Positions 35,001 to 50,000 of a DNA stretch of 64,000 bases are shown piece after piece. The notes under the pieces were generated by a model that searched no databases, was not told the origin of the DNA, and saw only the letters and a list, made by a program, of their open reading frames with translations. The translations under genes were made by a program, and so were the position numbers. Within the stretch, counting starts at the first letter, position 1, and each line of letters begins with the position of its first letter. Origin of the DNA: an uncultured Paracoccaceae bacterium (GTDB taxonomy: Bacteria; Pseudomonadota; Alphaproteobacteria; Rhodobacterales; Rhodobacteraceae); assembly GCA_947493745.1 (NCBI GenBank), contig CANLSM010000005.1, forward strand, positions 124,001 through 188,000. Reading direction: 5' to 3'.

Positions 35001-38000
35001 GCACCGCCGTCAATCCTGTCGCCTGCCGTGCCGCCGATGATGATGTCATTGCCAGCGCCTGCTGTTATGACGTCGACATCGCCCTCCATCTCGTCGATCG
35101 AGGTGATCTCGGAGGCGTATTCCGCACCGCCATCCCGCACGAAGCTGAGCTGGCCGTGATCGCCGAGCACGATATCCGCGCTGTCATAAAGGCCAACGCT
35201 CTCGCCATCATTGGTGGTGATCGTGTCGCCACCTGCACCGCCCAGCACGATATCCGCGCCGAGACCGGTGATCAGGATGTCGCCATCGCCGAGTTCTGGA
35301 TCGACCGTGACAACCGTATCGAGCGTGATCGGACGGCCCTGACCCGCGGCTGGCGCCTCGTCGATCCCGATGATCTGACCATTGTCGCCAATGACCATGT
35401 TATTGCCGTCACCCGCATTGACCACATCACCACCCAGACCGGCAAGGATGATGTCCCCGCCCGACCCGGACGTGATGTCATCGGTGCCGCCGATGGTGTT
35501 GTAGGTCGTCTCGACCCGCAGCAGATGCGCGGTCGCACTTCCGTCTTCGGTCGTCGCGATGATCCGGCCATTGTCGCCGAAGATCACGTCCGAACCATCC
35601 GTCGCGTCGCCGGCATTGGTTACGATCTCGTCGGCCCCGAAGCCGCCCACGATGATCGAGGAGCCACGACCGGTCGTGATGTTCTCGTCACCGCCAACAG
35701 ACGGGCTGAAGGACCGCGCCTGGGTCAGCGTGATAAGCGCCTGACCGGCGATGATCATGCCCGTGGCAGCCCCTGTCAGCAGGCCCGCATCACCGAAGAT
35801 GATGTGATTGCCCGACCCGGCCGTGATGTCGTCGCCACCGGCACCGCCGATGATGATGTGACCGCCATTGCCGACGTCGATCGTGTCTGCATCGCCGACC
35901 GAGGTCTGATGGGCCCGGACCAGATCGGCCACATGCGTGCCGTCTGCCTCAGGTGTGCGGAAGTCGATCCGACCGCCGTCACCGGTGATGATGTCGCGGC
36001 CAGCGTCCGCCCCTTCCGAGGTGATGATGTCTGCGCCCACACCGCCGATGACAACATCATCGCCGCTGCCGGTCTCGATCTCGTCGCCCGCACCATAAGC
36101 CTGTGAGGTGGAGACAACCCGGTCGAGCGTGAAGGCAAGGCCATTGGCCTGACCCGGCCCGGTATCCTTGCCGGTGATCCGGCCATTGTCGCCCAGAACC
36201 ACGTTGTTGCCGTCGCCTGCGCTGATGTCGTCCGCGCCGAAGCCACCGATGATCATGTCCGCACCGTCGCCGGATGTGATGATGTCGTCACCCCCGATGG
36301 ACGGCGCAATGGTGGCGATCTCATCGAGATTGCTCAGGTCCTGATCGAACTTGACGAAATCGACATAACCATGGTCACCGATCAGGATGTTGTCGCCCGA
36401 GATGCCGCGGATCGTGTCGCCGCCGAAGCCGCCCAGCACGATGTCGTTGCCCGCACCCGCGATGATATCATCCGCACCACCGTCGAGCAGTGTCGTGCTC
36501 TCGATCCGCGTGACAGAGCCGGTCGTGGCCAGACGAAGCGTGCCTGCGGCCTGCAGGATCACCCCGTAGTCGCCAAGGATGATGTCATTGCCCGCACCGC
36601 CATCGATGATGTCGGCTGCCGCTGCCCGGATATCGGCGCTGGTGTATTGCGGAGCGAGATCGATGCTGTTGTCCACGCCAAGCTCGCGCGTCACGACATC
36701 GACGGTGAAGCCGCTGTCGCCATAGATATGGTCGTTGCCGCCATTGCCGAAGATCGTGTCGATCCCGCCGCCGCCAGCGATGTGATCATCGCCTTCGCCG
36801 CCGCGGATCGTGTCATCACCGATGCCGCCATAAAGCGCGACGGTATGGCCCTCGGCCAGAGCCGAGGCATCCAGCGTGTCGTTATGGGTCTCGGGCGAAC
36901 CGGTGGCGTTGAAGACCGCGCCGTTGCCGTTGCTCGCAGCACCCAGATAGTTGTAGCGGGTGCCGTCCGTATCGGTATCACCGAAGATCACCATCAGGCT
37001 GTCTTCTGCGGTATCCAGAATGGTGATCGCGTCAGCTCCACCGCCGCCATGGATCAACGTGATCGGCATGTCTGCGGTGTTGTCGGAGACCTCCTCGGAG
37101 ATATCGACCGTGAAGGTGTCATTGCCCTGACCCAGCAGGATCTCGGTGATCTCGATGCCTGCAAAGCTGATACCCTGGTCATAGGTCGTATCGCCGATGG
37201 TCACGGTGCCCATGCCCATGCCGAGACCATTGAGCAGCGTGCGGAAGCCGTCGGTCATATTGCCCGTGGTGGCCAGCATGCCGACATCGGCTGTGATCGA
37301 GCCGTCGTTGAAGACGTTGATACGGTCGTTCTGTACCTCTTCGGAGGCATCGCCCACATCGATATCAAGCGGCGCGCCGGGGTTCTCGGTCGGCAGCATC
37401 ACGGCTGCTTTCAGTTCCCGGTCTCCGGTGGAACCACCCTCAATCTGCAACGGACCACGGATGTCAGCCAGCGTGTGGCTGCCATTCTCGGGGTTGTAGG
37501 TGACGTAGTCTGCGGCTGTCGGCTCGAAGTCCGGGTCGGCCTCCAGCGTCACGGTCACCTCATCGGCCCAGTTGTCGGCGGTGAAGACCACCTGAGCGAC
37601 GGTCACATCGAGCGTCGCGGCATCCGAGACCTCATCGGTCAGCGAAGCGGTAGCCGTCAGGATGAGCGTCAGCCCATCTTCCGAAATCTCGGCAATCTGG
37701 AAGGCACCATTGTTGTCGGTTGTGCCCGTGATATCAAGGCTTTGACCGGCCAGCAGCCCATCATCCAGCCAGCTTCCGCTGGTCCGTGTGATGGTGTCGC
37801 CCGAACCCTCGACATCCGCGAAGGTGAACGGATTGGCAACCGACGCCGAGACATTGGCGAGGTTCACCTCTGCCACGCGGCCACCGGCAACCACACGGGT
37901 CTGACCGTCATCCACGATGGTGATCGTGACATCCTCGGTCGGGGCCGAGGTCAGACGGATCGTGTAGGTATCGGTCTCGCCCGGCTGGTCGATGATCAGC

Positions 38001-41000
38001 GTGTCACCGCCGGTCTCGCGCACCAGAACCCCTGCGCTGTCGCCATCGACGACCGTCACATCGAGTGTCTGGTCGATCTCTCCATCGGCGATGACGTCGG
38101 CATAGGCACCGGTCAGCGCGTTGGATGTGACCGTATGGGTCAGCGTGATCCGCTCTTCATTCTCGACAGTGCTGTCCGCATCGGCCTGAACGTTGACGAC
38201 CTGCGGCTCATCCCAGTCATCGGCTGTGAAGGTCAGCTCGGTGATCACCGCGCCATCGGCGTCGGTCAGGATCAGATCGTCCCCATCATCGCCGCCAAGT
38301 GCGACGGTGATCGTCTCGCCGGTTGCGGGCGGACGGCTGAGCTGGACCGAATAGCTGTCGGTGATCTCGGATGTCGCATCACCTTCCAGCACCAGCGTAT
38401 CGGTGTTGGTTTCGGTGATCACGATGCCCGCCTTGTCATCGTCGGCCACATCCACGATCAGATTCTCGACGCGGGTTGCGTTGAAATTCTCATCGGCGCT
38501 GTCCACGGCATGCATGATCTGCACCCGCTTGGCACCTTCGGCAGCAGCATCATCGACCGCCTGGATTGTGACTGTCTGCGCCTGATCCCAGTTGGTCTCA
38601 TCGAAGACCAGCACAATGGCGTTGGCGAACGCGTCCCCATCGGCACTGACCAGAACGGAGGAGGCCTCAAGCCCGCTCACGGTCAGATCGGTTGCGTCGG
38701 TGAACTCTTCCGCGAACGTGTCGCCGCTGACGGGTGTCGCGACCACGATCTCGGTCTCCGTGACCGAGATGATCTCGTAGATATCCGTCGCATCGCCTGC
38801 ACCGCCCAGGCTGAGGCTCATGAACTGGTCAAAGCCGTCTTCGAGCCAGCTGCCGGTGCTGCGGGTGATGGTCGAGGTCGCATTGTCTAGCGTCAGCGCC
38901 GGGCTGCCGGTCATGGTCGGCACGGTCAGGTTGCGGTCCTGCGAGGACGAGCGGTTGGCCGAAACCGTGATGTAGACCGTTTCGGTGGGTGCTGCGGCCA
39001 GCACGACGGAGTAGATATCCGTGCGGTTGCCTTCGGTCTCGCTGACCTCGGTGACACCGGGTGTGCTGTCGCCTCCCGCTTCCTGGCTGATCAGGACAAC
39101 ACCTTGATTTTCATCGGCAATTGTCGTGCCCAGTCCGTCGATCAACAGGTTGTTGAAGTCGGCGTCGTCGCTGCCGGAGGCATGGGTGATCAGACCCGAG
39201 CGGCCATCGGGATCCTGGCTAACCACGCTGTCATTCACATCGCCTGCGACATTGAACGTGTCCGAGCCAAGCCCGCCGATCACCTGCGTGACCGCACCTG
39301 CACGGGTGGACTGGATGTAGAAGGTGTCATCGCCTTCCAGTCCGTCCACCTCGATGGCTTCCTCGGTATTGGTGATCGAGATGTTGAGGCCCGCACCGAA
39401 GATACCCTCTTCGGTGACAACGAAGATGTCGTCGGCCTCGGTGCCCAGAGCGACCACCGTATCAAAGCCCGCACCGCCGTCGATCTTCACGGGCGAGTTG
39501 ATGTTGTACTGGATCTGGTCATTGCCGGCACCGCCGCCGACCTCGACCGCATCTTCGGCCGTGTTCTCGCCATCGACCGTCAGGAAGGCGCGGATGACGA
39601 ACTCGTCATCGCCGTCCTCGCCCTCAAGCTGGAGAACCGCCTTGTTGGAATAGACGGTGAAGACATCCTCACCCTCGCCACCGAACGCGGTGGTGGAGTA
39701 GGTGATGCCGCGCGAGAGGTATCCGCGCGTCGTCTCAACCGTGCGGATATCATCGCCATCGGCCACACCGCTGTCAGGGTTGGTCGAGATCGGCTCGTTG
39801 CCGAAGATCTGACCGAACTGGAAGCTGTCGTCGCCCGCGCCGCCATCCATGGTCATCAGCGAGGCGTTGTCGTCGGAGATGAAGACGTCATTGCCGTCCA
39901 GACCTTCGAGCGTCACCCGGTCGTTGATGGTGCGGTTGTAGTTGATCCGCTCGACCGTATCGGGACGATCCACAGTGTTCTGGAGGATATCATCCACCTC
40001 ACCATGCAACAGCGCCACGAAGGTGCCGCGGCTGAGGAACACGTCCTCCTCCGAGGTGCCCAGAAGGGTCATCGTGTCTGCGCCATTGTCGGTCGCGCCT
40101 GTGTCATTCACGTCGATGACATAGTCACCACCGGCGGTCTGCGAGCCGTGAAGCTGGATCTCGATATGGTCGGTATCCTCACCGCCATCAATCGCCAGAC
40201 TGTCGCCTGCGGCCTGCGTTTTCAGCAGGTTGACGGTGATCAGATCGTCGCCGTCGCCACCTTCAAGGGAGGCCGCGCCGGTCAGCGTTGCGGTGGGTTG
40301 CAGCGTGATGCTGTCCTCACCTTCACCGCCGCGCAGGGCAATCGTGGTCCCGATCAGAGTGCCTGCGTCAATGACAATCGTGTCGTTTTCCTCGGCCAGA
40401 TCGACCACAAGGGCGTCTGCCGCCTCGACGGTCCCGGCTGCCGCCACGTTCAGCGTGTCGCGATCCGTGTTGCCGCTGAAGGTCACGTTTCCGGCCGTGG
40501 AGCGTACCGTGCCGACCACGCTGATCAGCGCACCTTCGGCGTCTGTCGTGGGATCGGTCTCGCCTTCGGCTGGTGGGCCGTCAAGGTCGATGTTGAAGAA
40601 GATATCGGCAGATGTCTGCACCAGCGCACCCGCTTCAATCACGATGTCATCGCCGGAGTTGAAGGTGATATCGCCGGATGTGCTGACCACCTGAATGCCT
40701 GCATTGACAGTGATATCATCCGCCTCGGCATCGCCATCCTCGGTCGATGTCAGGATGATATCGTCGTCAGCGTTGATGTTGCTCTCGACCGTGATTGGGC
40801 TCTCTGCCGTCAGGATGATCTCGCCACCCGAGCTCTGACCGAGCGAGGATGCTGTTCCGTTGAAGGCCTCTACCTCAAGCGCGCCATCATTGCGCACATA
40901 GGTCGAGCCATTGACCGAGATCGACTGGATCGTGCCCACGGTCGTGGTCAGGAAGTTGTCGGAACGCCCTATCTGCTGGTTGGCAGACAGGAACACACGA

Positions 41001-44000
41001 CCGGATGTCACATTCGATACGCCCGCAAGCGCCCCATTGTAGATCGCGCCGACCGAGGCCGTGATGAACGCGGTCGTTGTCGCGCCTGCGCCCACACCGG
41101 CTGTTTCGAGATAGAGATCGCCTACGCCCTCGCGCAGGTTGGTATCCATCATGGAATAGGTGTTGACCACACCCTCCGTGCCGTTGACGCGGCTGTTGAT
41201 GTCCAGCTCGTTTGCGAATGTACCGATGGTGCCGAGATTGGCGGTCAGCGTCACATTGAGTCCCGTCACGTCAATGCCGAGTTGCTGCGCCGGGGCCGCA
41301 AGATCGGCGCTGTCCGGGTTGGTCGGATCAGCAATATCGACTGCATCGAGGATCGAGGCATTCGCCTCAAGCCACACATGTCCGCCCGCAGTGTAGACGT
41401 TGCGGATCTGCATGTTGCCGACCGTCTCGATCACCGAGATGTCGCCCGCTGCCGTTGCTGTCAGCAGACCGTCCACTGCATCGCGGGTCTCGATGTCGAG
41501 GGCGTTGCCCTCCGTCCCGATCGAGCCATTGGTCGACTGCAGGCGGATGTTGTCTGCCAGAATGTTGGTGAAGCTTTCGTTAATGGCATCCAGGATGGAG
41601 CCATCGGCCAGCAGGTCCACATCGCCTGTGAGGCTGAACATGGTGCCGACGGACATGTCGCCATCGGTCTCTTCAAGCCAGATATCGTTGGTTGCCCGCG
41701 CCGTGATCCGACCGGTATCGCTGAGGTTCAGCGTGATCCGGTCACCGGCCTCGCCGATGCCGCCCTGACCAGCCTCGACCACCGCACTTGGGGCTGTGAT
41801 GTTGACCACGCCGACGCCAAGCCCGTTCACCACACCGTTGGAGGCGCGCACCCGCACATCCTCGGTCGCCGTGATCGCGCCCAGAACCACCTCGCCATCG
41901 GCAGACGGATTCGTGGCGTCTTCATCCGCCCCAAGGAAGACCTGACCCCCGGCTGTCGCGCTCAGCGAGCCGGAGACCGCAAGATCGATATCGTCGCGCA
42001 ACTGCACCTGAACGGCGCTCAGCTCGACATACTGATCAAGTATCACATCGACGCCTGTGCCGGTGCTCAGGCTGATGGCGACCACATTGCCGGACGCATC
42101 GAGCTGTTCCAGCGTGATGTCATTGCCGTTGATCGCCGTGATCCGGTAGAGGCTCTCGGCGTCGTTGTCGTTGTCGGTCTGATCCTGCTCCTGACCGATC
42201 GCATCGCGCTGTTCGGTGATGATGAGCTTCATGCCGACGGTGAACTCGGAGATATCACCGCTGTTCACGGTCACCGTGTCAGGTGCCGTGAAATCGACGG
42301 TCGCATCTGTCGTCAGACCGCGAGGATCGAGCACGATGGACGAGATCACCACATCCTCGGAGCCCTCGGATGCTGTCAGCAACAGATCGGACGGATCAAT
42401 GGTGATCACACCGCCCGAGACAGACTGGATCGTGTAGAACGGGCCTTCCTCGGTGACATTGGCCGATGTTGCGCCCTCGATCTGCATGTCCTGACCAGCG
42501 GCAAAGCCGAAGCCCTCGAACGTGCCGCCGTCGGTCCGCGTGATCGTGCCTGCGGCCGCATCGAAGCTGACCGTTGCGGCCACCTGATCGGTGATCAGGA
42601 AGAACACATCGTCAGGCTCGGCCGCGCCAAGAATGACGCGCTGCTCGTCGGTGAGACCACCACCTGTGACGTCGATGATCTCCTGACCGGAGGTCCGGCC
42701 GATATTGCCCGATACATTGAGCGTGACATTGTCACCTACGATGTTGGGATCTTCGAGCACGATATCGGTGTCCACGACAGGACGCAGAATGCCAATGGAG
42801 ATGCCGTTGATCAGCTCTTCCTCGGTCCAGACCTTGATGGAGGCGTCTACGGCTGCTTCTTCCTCAGCCGTCAGAGTACCAACGAAATCAGCATCATACG
42901 TGTTGATATCGCCGTCCGTGCCCGGCTCTGAGCCCCAGCGGGCATGGAGCGTGCGGTACTGTTCGGTCCGCGTGTTGATCTGGGTCGCAATGGCGCTTGC
43001 CACAAAGGCATCCAGTGCGGCCCCGCTCAGACCGTCCTCGGTTCCCTGTTCGGTGAAGAACTCGGTGTAGTAATCGACTTCTTCCGTGGTCAGGGCATAG
43101 TTTTCCGTACCGGCAACGATGTCGGCATGGTTGCTGCCCTGGCCCTCGCGCCAGGTCCAGTAAGTCTGGTATTCCTGTGTCCGGCCATTGGCCAGGCTGT
43201 CCTTGACCTGCTGGATCTTCTGGAGCGCGCCCGCATCCTCGGTCAGTTTCAGATCACCCCAGACACCGTCACGCAGCGCCTCGATCGCCCGCTCGTCGCG
43301 CTCTTCGGTGGAGTTGCCGTCGACCAGATCACCGGCTGAAACGATGATCGTCACATCGCCATCCGCCGTTACCTGATTGACCCGCAGATCACCCGAGGTC
43401 TCCTGCACATGGATGCCGCCGGTGGCAGTGGCGGTCAGCGTGTCATTGGCCGCATCGCCGAGGTTCATGCGCAGCGGTGCTGCGGCGGTCCCGATATCAC
43501 CCTCTGCGATCAGCGTCAGGGCGCCCGCAGTGATCAGGCTGCCGCTGTCGAGACGGAAGATCGAGCCATCGGATTGCAGATAGGCATCGAATGTGCCGAC
43601 ATTGACCTGATCGAATGTCACGTCGCCGACAAGCTGTTCGACATAGATGTCACCACCGGTGGAAGTGATATTGACATGCGCGCCGGAGGCATCGGCCATG
43701 TAGATCGCAACCGGAATGAAGTTTTCATCGTCGATGAACTGACCAAGCCCCTGACCTGCCGTCAGGTTGATCACCTGGCCGCCGATATAGGAGCCCTGAA
43801 GCGCGCTCTCGGACAGTGTCGTGGTGATCGTCTTGTTGGAAGACAGTGTCGTGGTGCCGTTGTCGTTGCGGATCTGGCCGTCAACGATGATCGCGGCATT
43901 GCCCGCCTGAATGTTCACATTCCCCTGATCATACCCGAAGAAGGTCAGGTCAATCGGGTAGTCCGCCTTAACCGAGTGGTTGTCCACTTCGGTTGTGCGG

Positions 44001-47000
44001 ATGGTCTGCTTGTAGGTGTATATATAGGTCGTCTTGCCGTACCATGTGGTCGTGCTGTCATAATCGGCCAGATAGACGCCTGTGTCCCCGTCGGTGACGT
44101 TCTCATCTGAGTAGATATACGGATCGCCCGTGTTGTTCGCACTGATGTAATAGTAATTCGAGTTCGGGATCAGCTGCTGGTCAAGGACCTCTAGTGTCGC
44201 ATCTTCGAGATCGAACGTGTCCGGAACAAGGAAGTCGATTCCGAGCCAGTCATTCTGCCTTTCGACCCAGGTGTATGTCCGCTCGGTTGTCTCACCGACA
44301 GCCCAGCCATAGCGATAGCCCGCGAGCGGATCATAGGACTGACCCGTCAGCGAGATATTCGTATCGGTTCCGTCCTGTGTGATCCGGTTCAGCTGGCCGT
44401 TTTCCTGGACCTGATAGACGGTGTCGTAGGTCTCGTTGGACCCTGTCGCCTTGGCCTTGTCGCGGAACTCGATTGTGCCCTGACCACGCTCGGAAGCGTC
44501 AATCTCGACAACCCGCAGGGTCAGACCGAAAGCCTCGCTGAGGCCGGTATTGTTGATGATGTCGATATCGGGATAGCCCGAATAGACACGGATCTCGCCC
44601 TGATTGTGGGTGTTGACCACCTTGCCTTCCAGGATCACCAGACCGCCTCTGGGCGTGACCGGATTGATCACCAGTTCATTGGCGACGCGATCATAGACCA
44701 CGAAGAACTGATCGGTGCCGGTCAGCGATGCGGGCAATGTGGTGAACTGCGGACCACCATTGTTGCGCAGGCTTTCGATATAGTCGCCAAGCGCTGTGCT
44801 CAGGATCAGCTGGAAGTCATCTTCCCCTGCCTCGATCACCCCGTTGACGTTGATGAACTCGGCGTCGATCAGAACCACATCGGCGGAGATATCGACACCG
44901 TCGATAACGCGATTGGCCTCTGCCGTTGCAGCATCGTTATCACCTTCCAAGGTGCCGAAGATGCCGGCAGGTGTTCCACCGGTATAAAGCGAGTAGGGGT
45001 TGCCCTCGACGTCATAGGCGACATCGGCCGAGATGGTGGCCGTTCCGCTGACGATGATCTCGACATTCTGACCCTGAAGCGAGCCGTTGACCGTGACGTT
45101 AGAACTCAGTCCTGCCGGGTTGGATGTTACCAGAACATCGCCGCCCAGATTGATCACATCACCATTCACGGTGATATTGGCAACCGGTGGGATCGCAGTG
45201 CCCAGATTGGCAAGATAATCGAACGTATTGGTGATCACGATCTGCGGTGTTGCAGCACTTCCGGCCAGGGTATCGGCGGTGAAGCCGTTCGACGCCGTCA
45301 GCAGCGAGTTGCCGAAATTCTCGGTCTCGCGGTTGAAGTTCTCCTCGTTGAGCTGGTTGATCAGTGCGTTGGCGGCTGCGGTATCGCCCTCGCCGGACAC
45401 TTCCTGATCGAGCGAGTTGAAATAGACACCGCCGGTTACCTGCGGGATCAGGATATCGTTGATCACAAGCTGGGCGTGGGTCTCGTTGATGATGTCGACC
45501 CGCGCGTCGCCCGGCGCATCATAGGTGCCGGAGCCGGTCATCTGATCGGTATTGACGAAGATCTGACCCGCTTGTGCGACGATGTCATCGACGATGACTG
45601 TCGTGGCCGTGACCGTGCGCGGCACGACAGCGACCGATACATTTGTATCATCGGTGCGGCTATAGGTATGAACGCCAATGGTCACGTTGCTGGAGGCGAT
45701 CACATTCCCTGCGCTGTCGAGGAACTGGGCGGTGCCTTCGTTGATCATCTGCAGTTCGAGCCGCTGGATCTGATCGCGCTGATAGGTGATGAGATCGGGG
45801 TTCACGGGGTTGCCGCTGTCGCCGGCATAGTTGTAGCGGTCGATCGCTTCACGGGCGAGCTGGATGGCAGTCAGCTGGCTCGGCGGAACGGAAAGATTGC
45901 CGACCGTGTAGGTGATTGTCGAAGCTGTCGAGTTGGATACCAGCCCTGTAGTCGGATCAACCGTGTCGATCGTCAGGCTCTGCTGACGCTGTGCGCCTGT
46001 CCGAACCGTGCCGTCATTGCGCACCACGCCATAGGCATTGGTGCTGCCGGTTGCATTGCCAAACGTGTTGTTGTTGCCGCCAAAGGCGCTGTCGATCGCA
46101 TCGCCAACTTCGGAAACCCAGTTGGTCCCCTTGGTCTTGCCGTCAAGCGCTGCGGCGCCCAGCTTGTCTGCGATCAGGTCGATGTTCTGATAGCTTTCCA
46201 GCGTCGCGCCCGACTGGATGTCAATCAGGTTGTTTGCGGTCAGGAAGGTGCTTGCCTCAAGATCATCAATCGGAATGACGGAGCCCGCGAAGTTATCGAC
46301 CCGGGCCGTCAGCTTGTCGAGATTCGAGAGTGTCCGGTCACGGTCGATGCCGGTGGCGATCAGCACATCTCCATTGGCCAGAAGACCGCCCCGCAGTGTG
46401 AAGGTGCTGGTTGGCGTGATGTTGATATCGGCCGAGCCGAGCGCCACGGTGCCGATACCATAGGTCTCGGTCAGGGAGATCAGTTCGACATCATAGTAGC
46501 CATCCACCTCGGCCACGAAGTCCCCGCCCACATAGATCGACGAGGTGCCGACTGTGATGTCACCGAAGATGTCGGTGGCATCAAGCTCGGTGAATGCGCC
46601 TGCGCCCGAGACGGCACCGGCGGTGAAGAGAGACACTTCGTCGACCAGCGTGATGCCGTTGAAGACCTTCAGTGTGACGTCGCCGTCGGTGATCATCGTC
46701 AGGCCGTCGGCAAGCACGATGTCAGTGTCCAGATCAACGTCGATGCTGCTACTGGCGGACGCTCCGCTGGCCAGACCGCCTGCATCGCCCTCGATATGTG
46801 TGGTGTTGGAGAATTCCGGGCGCTCAACCAGGTTGGTCGCGTTTGAAATCACCTCGTCTGCGGTGATCAGGGTGCCACCGATCTCGGCCTTTACGGTGCT
46901 GTCGACATAGAGGTCGACATCCGCGCCGGTGCCCGCAATGACGCCGAAGCCGAAGCTGATCACCTGGCTCTGCGGTTTGGTCAGCTGGAACGCGTCAACC

Positions 47001-50000
47001 GTGAGTGTGTCGTCGATGGTTGCAATCACGCTGCTGGCAATGGTCGCCTCGACGGTCGAGACCGAATTGGTCAGCAGACGGACACCTGCACCCGCAACAG
47101 CGCCGCCCGAGCCTGCCACACCGAAGACATGGTCGTAGTTGTTGCCGGTGGCGGAGACGGTCAGGTTGTCCGCATCCACATTGGCGTTGGTGCGCACCTC
47201 GGCTGTCGTTGTGGTGATGGACTGCGCGTCAGCGAAAGCGGCACCAATGCCGATCAGACCGGTGCTGCCGGCCTGGGACTCGGCCTTCTGCACGGCCAGA
47301 TGGCTGGCGGTGACGTTGACATCGCCGGTGGCATTCACGTCAGCGCTCTGCCCGATGGCCGCAGTCACATCGCTGGCGTTGCGCACAGTTGCATTTGTCG
47401 AGGACGAGCCGAGCAGCAAGCCACCAGCGGAGGCGAACGTGTTGGCCTCGGCCATGTTGGCCAGACCCATATTGTCCTCGCCCGCACCATTGGCGGTCGC
47501 GGTGACATTGAGATCATCCACATTCAGGATGCCGTCTGCGGTTGATGTGACCGTCGCGTCGGTCAGGATCTCGGTGGTGTTCACACCCATGGAGAACCCG
47601 GTCGAGAAGGACATGCCGCGTGCCTCGGCGTAGGAGTCGAGCGTGGCCTCGGCGTCCACATTCACCGTTGTTGCCGCCAGTGTCGCGTTGTCGGTCCGGG
47701 CCGTCACGGTCGGACGGGCGTTGATCACAACGACGCCACCTGCGGCCGCAATGGAGAAAATACCCGCAGCGATGGCCAGCACACCTGTGCTCGCGTCCAT
47801 CTCGGAGGTTGCGTCCGCATCAACGGTGATGGTTGTCGCCGAGATCTGATCGGCTGCGCCATCGCCGACGATCTCTGCCGACACAGTGTTGTCGTTGTTG
47901 ATCGTCGCCTCGGCACCGCCGCCGGCAAGCGTGATACCTCCAAAGAGGGAGGCGCTTGTCGAAACCGATGAGGCTTCGGATTTCACTTCGACATCATTAT
48001 CTTCGAGCGCCTGCACAGTCACCGAAGATCCGGTCGCATCGCTGCCGTTCAGGGCTGCGGAAACCGCATTGTTCAGATCGACCTGTGCAATGGAGACGGA
48101 GACGGAGATCGAGTCTGCGACCAGCCCGATTGCCGCCGATACTGCAGTCGCGGCCACATCAACATTTGCGATGCTGGTGTCAGAGGCGCGCACCGTGATG
48201 TCATCAGCTGCCGTCAGTGTGGAGTTGTTCTCGACTGTCGCGTCAACCGCATAGTTCAGCGTGTTATAGGCAGATGCCCCGGCACCGGACAGACCCAGCG
48301 CATAGCCGCCAATGGCGACAGCGGCCGCAATCGACTCGACCGTGGCATCAATCCGCGACGTGGCTGTCGCGATAACATTGATATCGTCATCCGCGCGAAG
48401 GGTCGCGTTGTTCACATTGGCAAAGACACCGGTGGAGTGTCCGCCACCGATCACATTGCGCGCCAGGCTGACACCGGCAGAAAGCGCGCCCGCGCCCAGA
48501 CCTGCACCGAGCGAGGCTGCAGCAGACTCGATATTGGCCGTGATGGTGTTGTTGGCCGTGGCCAGAACGCTCACATCATCGGAGCCATAGACATTTGCAC
48601 TGGATGCGACTTCGGCGCGTGTCGTGGTCGCGATCTCGTTGACCGCAGAGGCACCTGCACCCGATACCCCGACACCCGCCAGACCACCGCCTACGCTTAT
48701 CGCGGCAGCAGCGGCTTCGGCATCGATTGTCGCCGTATCGGAGGCTGTGACCAGAGCCGATCCGGCGACCGCGTCCACAGGCGCATTGCTGATGGAGGCG
48801 GTGGTTTCGCTGGTGATCTCGTTGACCGCCATGCCGATCCCGATGGAGACACCGACGCCGACAACGCCGACGCCTGCTGAGATGGCAACCGCTTCCGCCT
48901 CGGCATCGATATCTGCGGTGTTCGTGGCCTGAACCGTCACGGTGCTGCCCTCAACGCCCGTGCCCCGCGTGCCCGAGATGGTCGCGCTGGTGATCGACTT
49001 GATCCGGTTGACGACATTCACGCCGGTCCCCGAAAGCCCGACACCGACCGCGCCGCCTGCAACGGCCACGGCCCCTGCAAAGGTCTCTGCGTCGATATCC
49101 TGGCTGGAGTTTGCGGTGACGCTCAGCGCGCCGCCTGCATCAACTTCACTGTCCGCAATCCGGGCAGAGGTTGTCGCGCCAACAGCGCTCAGATCAATCC
49201 GCTCCCAGACATCGGCGTTGCCGTAATCCTGCTCGCCCAGATCGAAGGTGTCAGGTGCATCTGCGCCAAGCTCTCCGATGAAGCGATAGATCTCGCCTGC
49301 GCGTGCGCCCTCGAGGATCTCGACCGTGGTTACATTGCGCACCAGCGTGGCGGCAGAGTTCGAACTGTCGGTGTTCGCTGTGACTGCCGGGTTGTCCGTG
49401 TAGCCCACGAAGTTGCGCGCCAGCGAGACGCCGATGGAGGCACCCACGCCGACCGCTCCTGCTCCGACCGAGGCCGCAGCCGCAATAACACCTGCTTCAA
49501 TTGTGCCGTTCGAGGTCGCCGTCACATTGATCGCACCGGTCGAGGAGACAAGACCCGAACTTACAATCGCTGCGTCCACTGCTGTGGTGATCTGGTTCTG
49601 CGCATCCGCACCGGCACCGGCCACAGCCACGCCGACCAGCCCGCCACCGATGGCGAGCGAGGCGGAGATGGCCGTCGACTGGATCGTCGCGGTATCTGTC
49701 GCCAGAACCGAAACGGCACCTGCACTGGCCCGGACATTGTCATCCACATTGCGGATCTGGGCCGTGATGTTGCCCGAGATGTCGTTGCGCACCAGTGTGA
49801 CACCGATGGCGACCCCGACACCGGCGGTTCCGCCGATGGCAAAGGCGACCGCTGCTGCGGCTGCGAAGCCCTCAATCTCCGACAGCGAACTGGCCGAGAC
49901 CGTGATGGTGTCGGCTTCAATCGCATTGCCCGTGGCTGTTGCGTGATCGCCATCAATATAGGCCTGAGTGGCCACATTGATGCTGTTTTCGACATAAACG

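Noticed and set aside
39104-42931. Open frame of 1275 codons on the plus strand, and similar long ones at 36371-38890, 44606-46846 and 34502-36106
   Set aside because: They lie antisense to the giant gene and read as Arg/His/Asp/Val/Gly-rich strings without domains. GC-rich codon bias on the real strand keeps stop codons out of the opposite frame.
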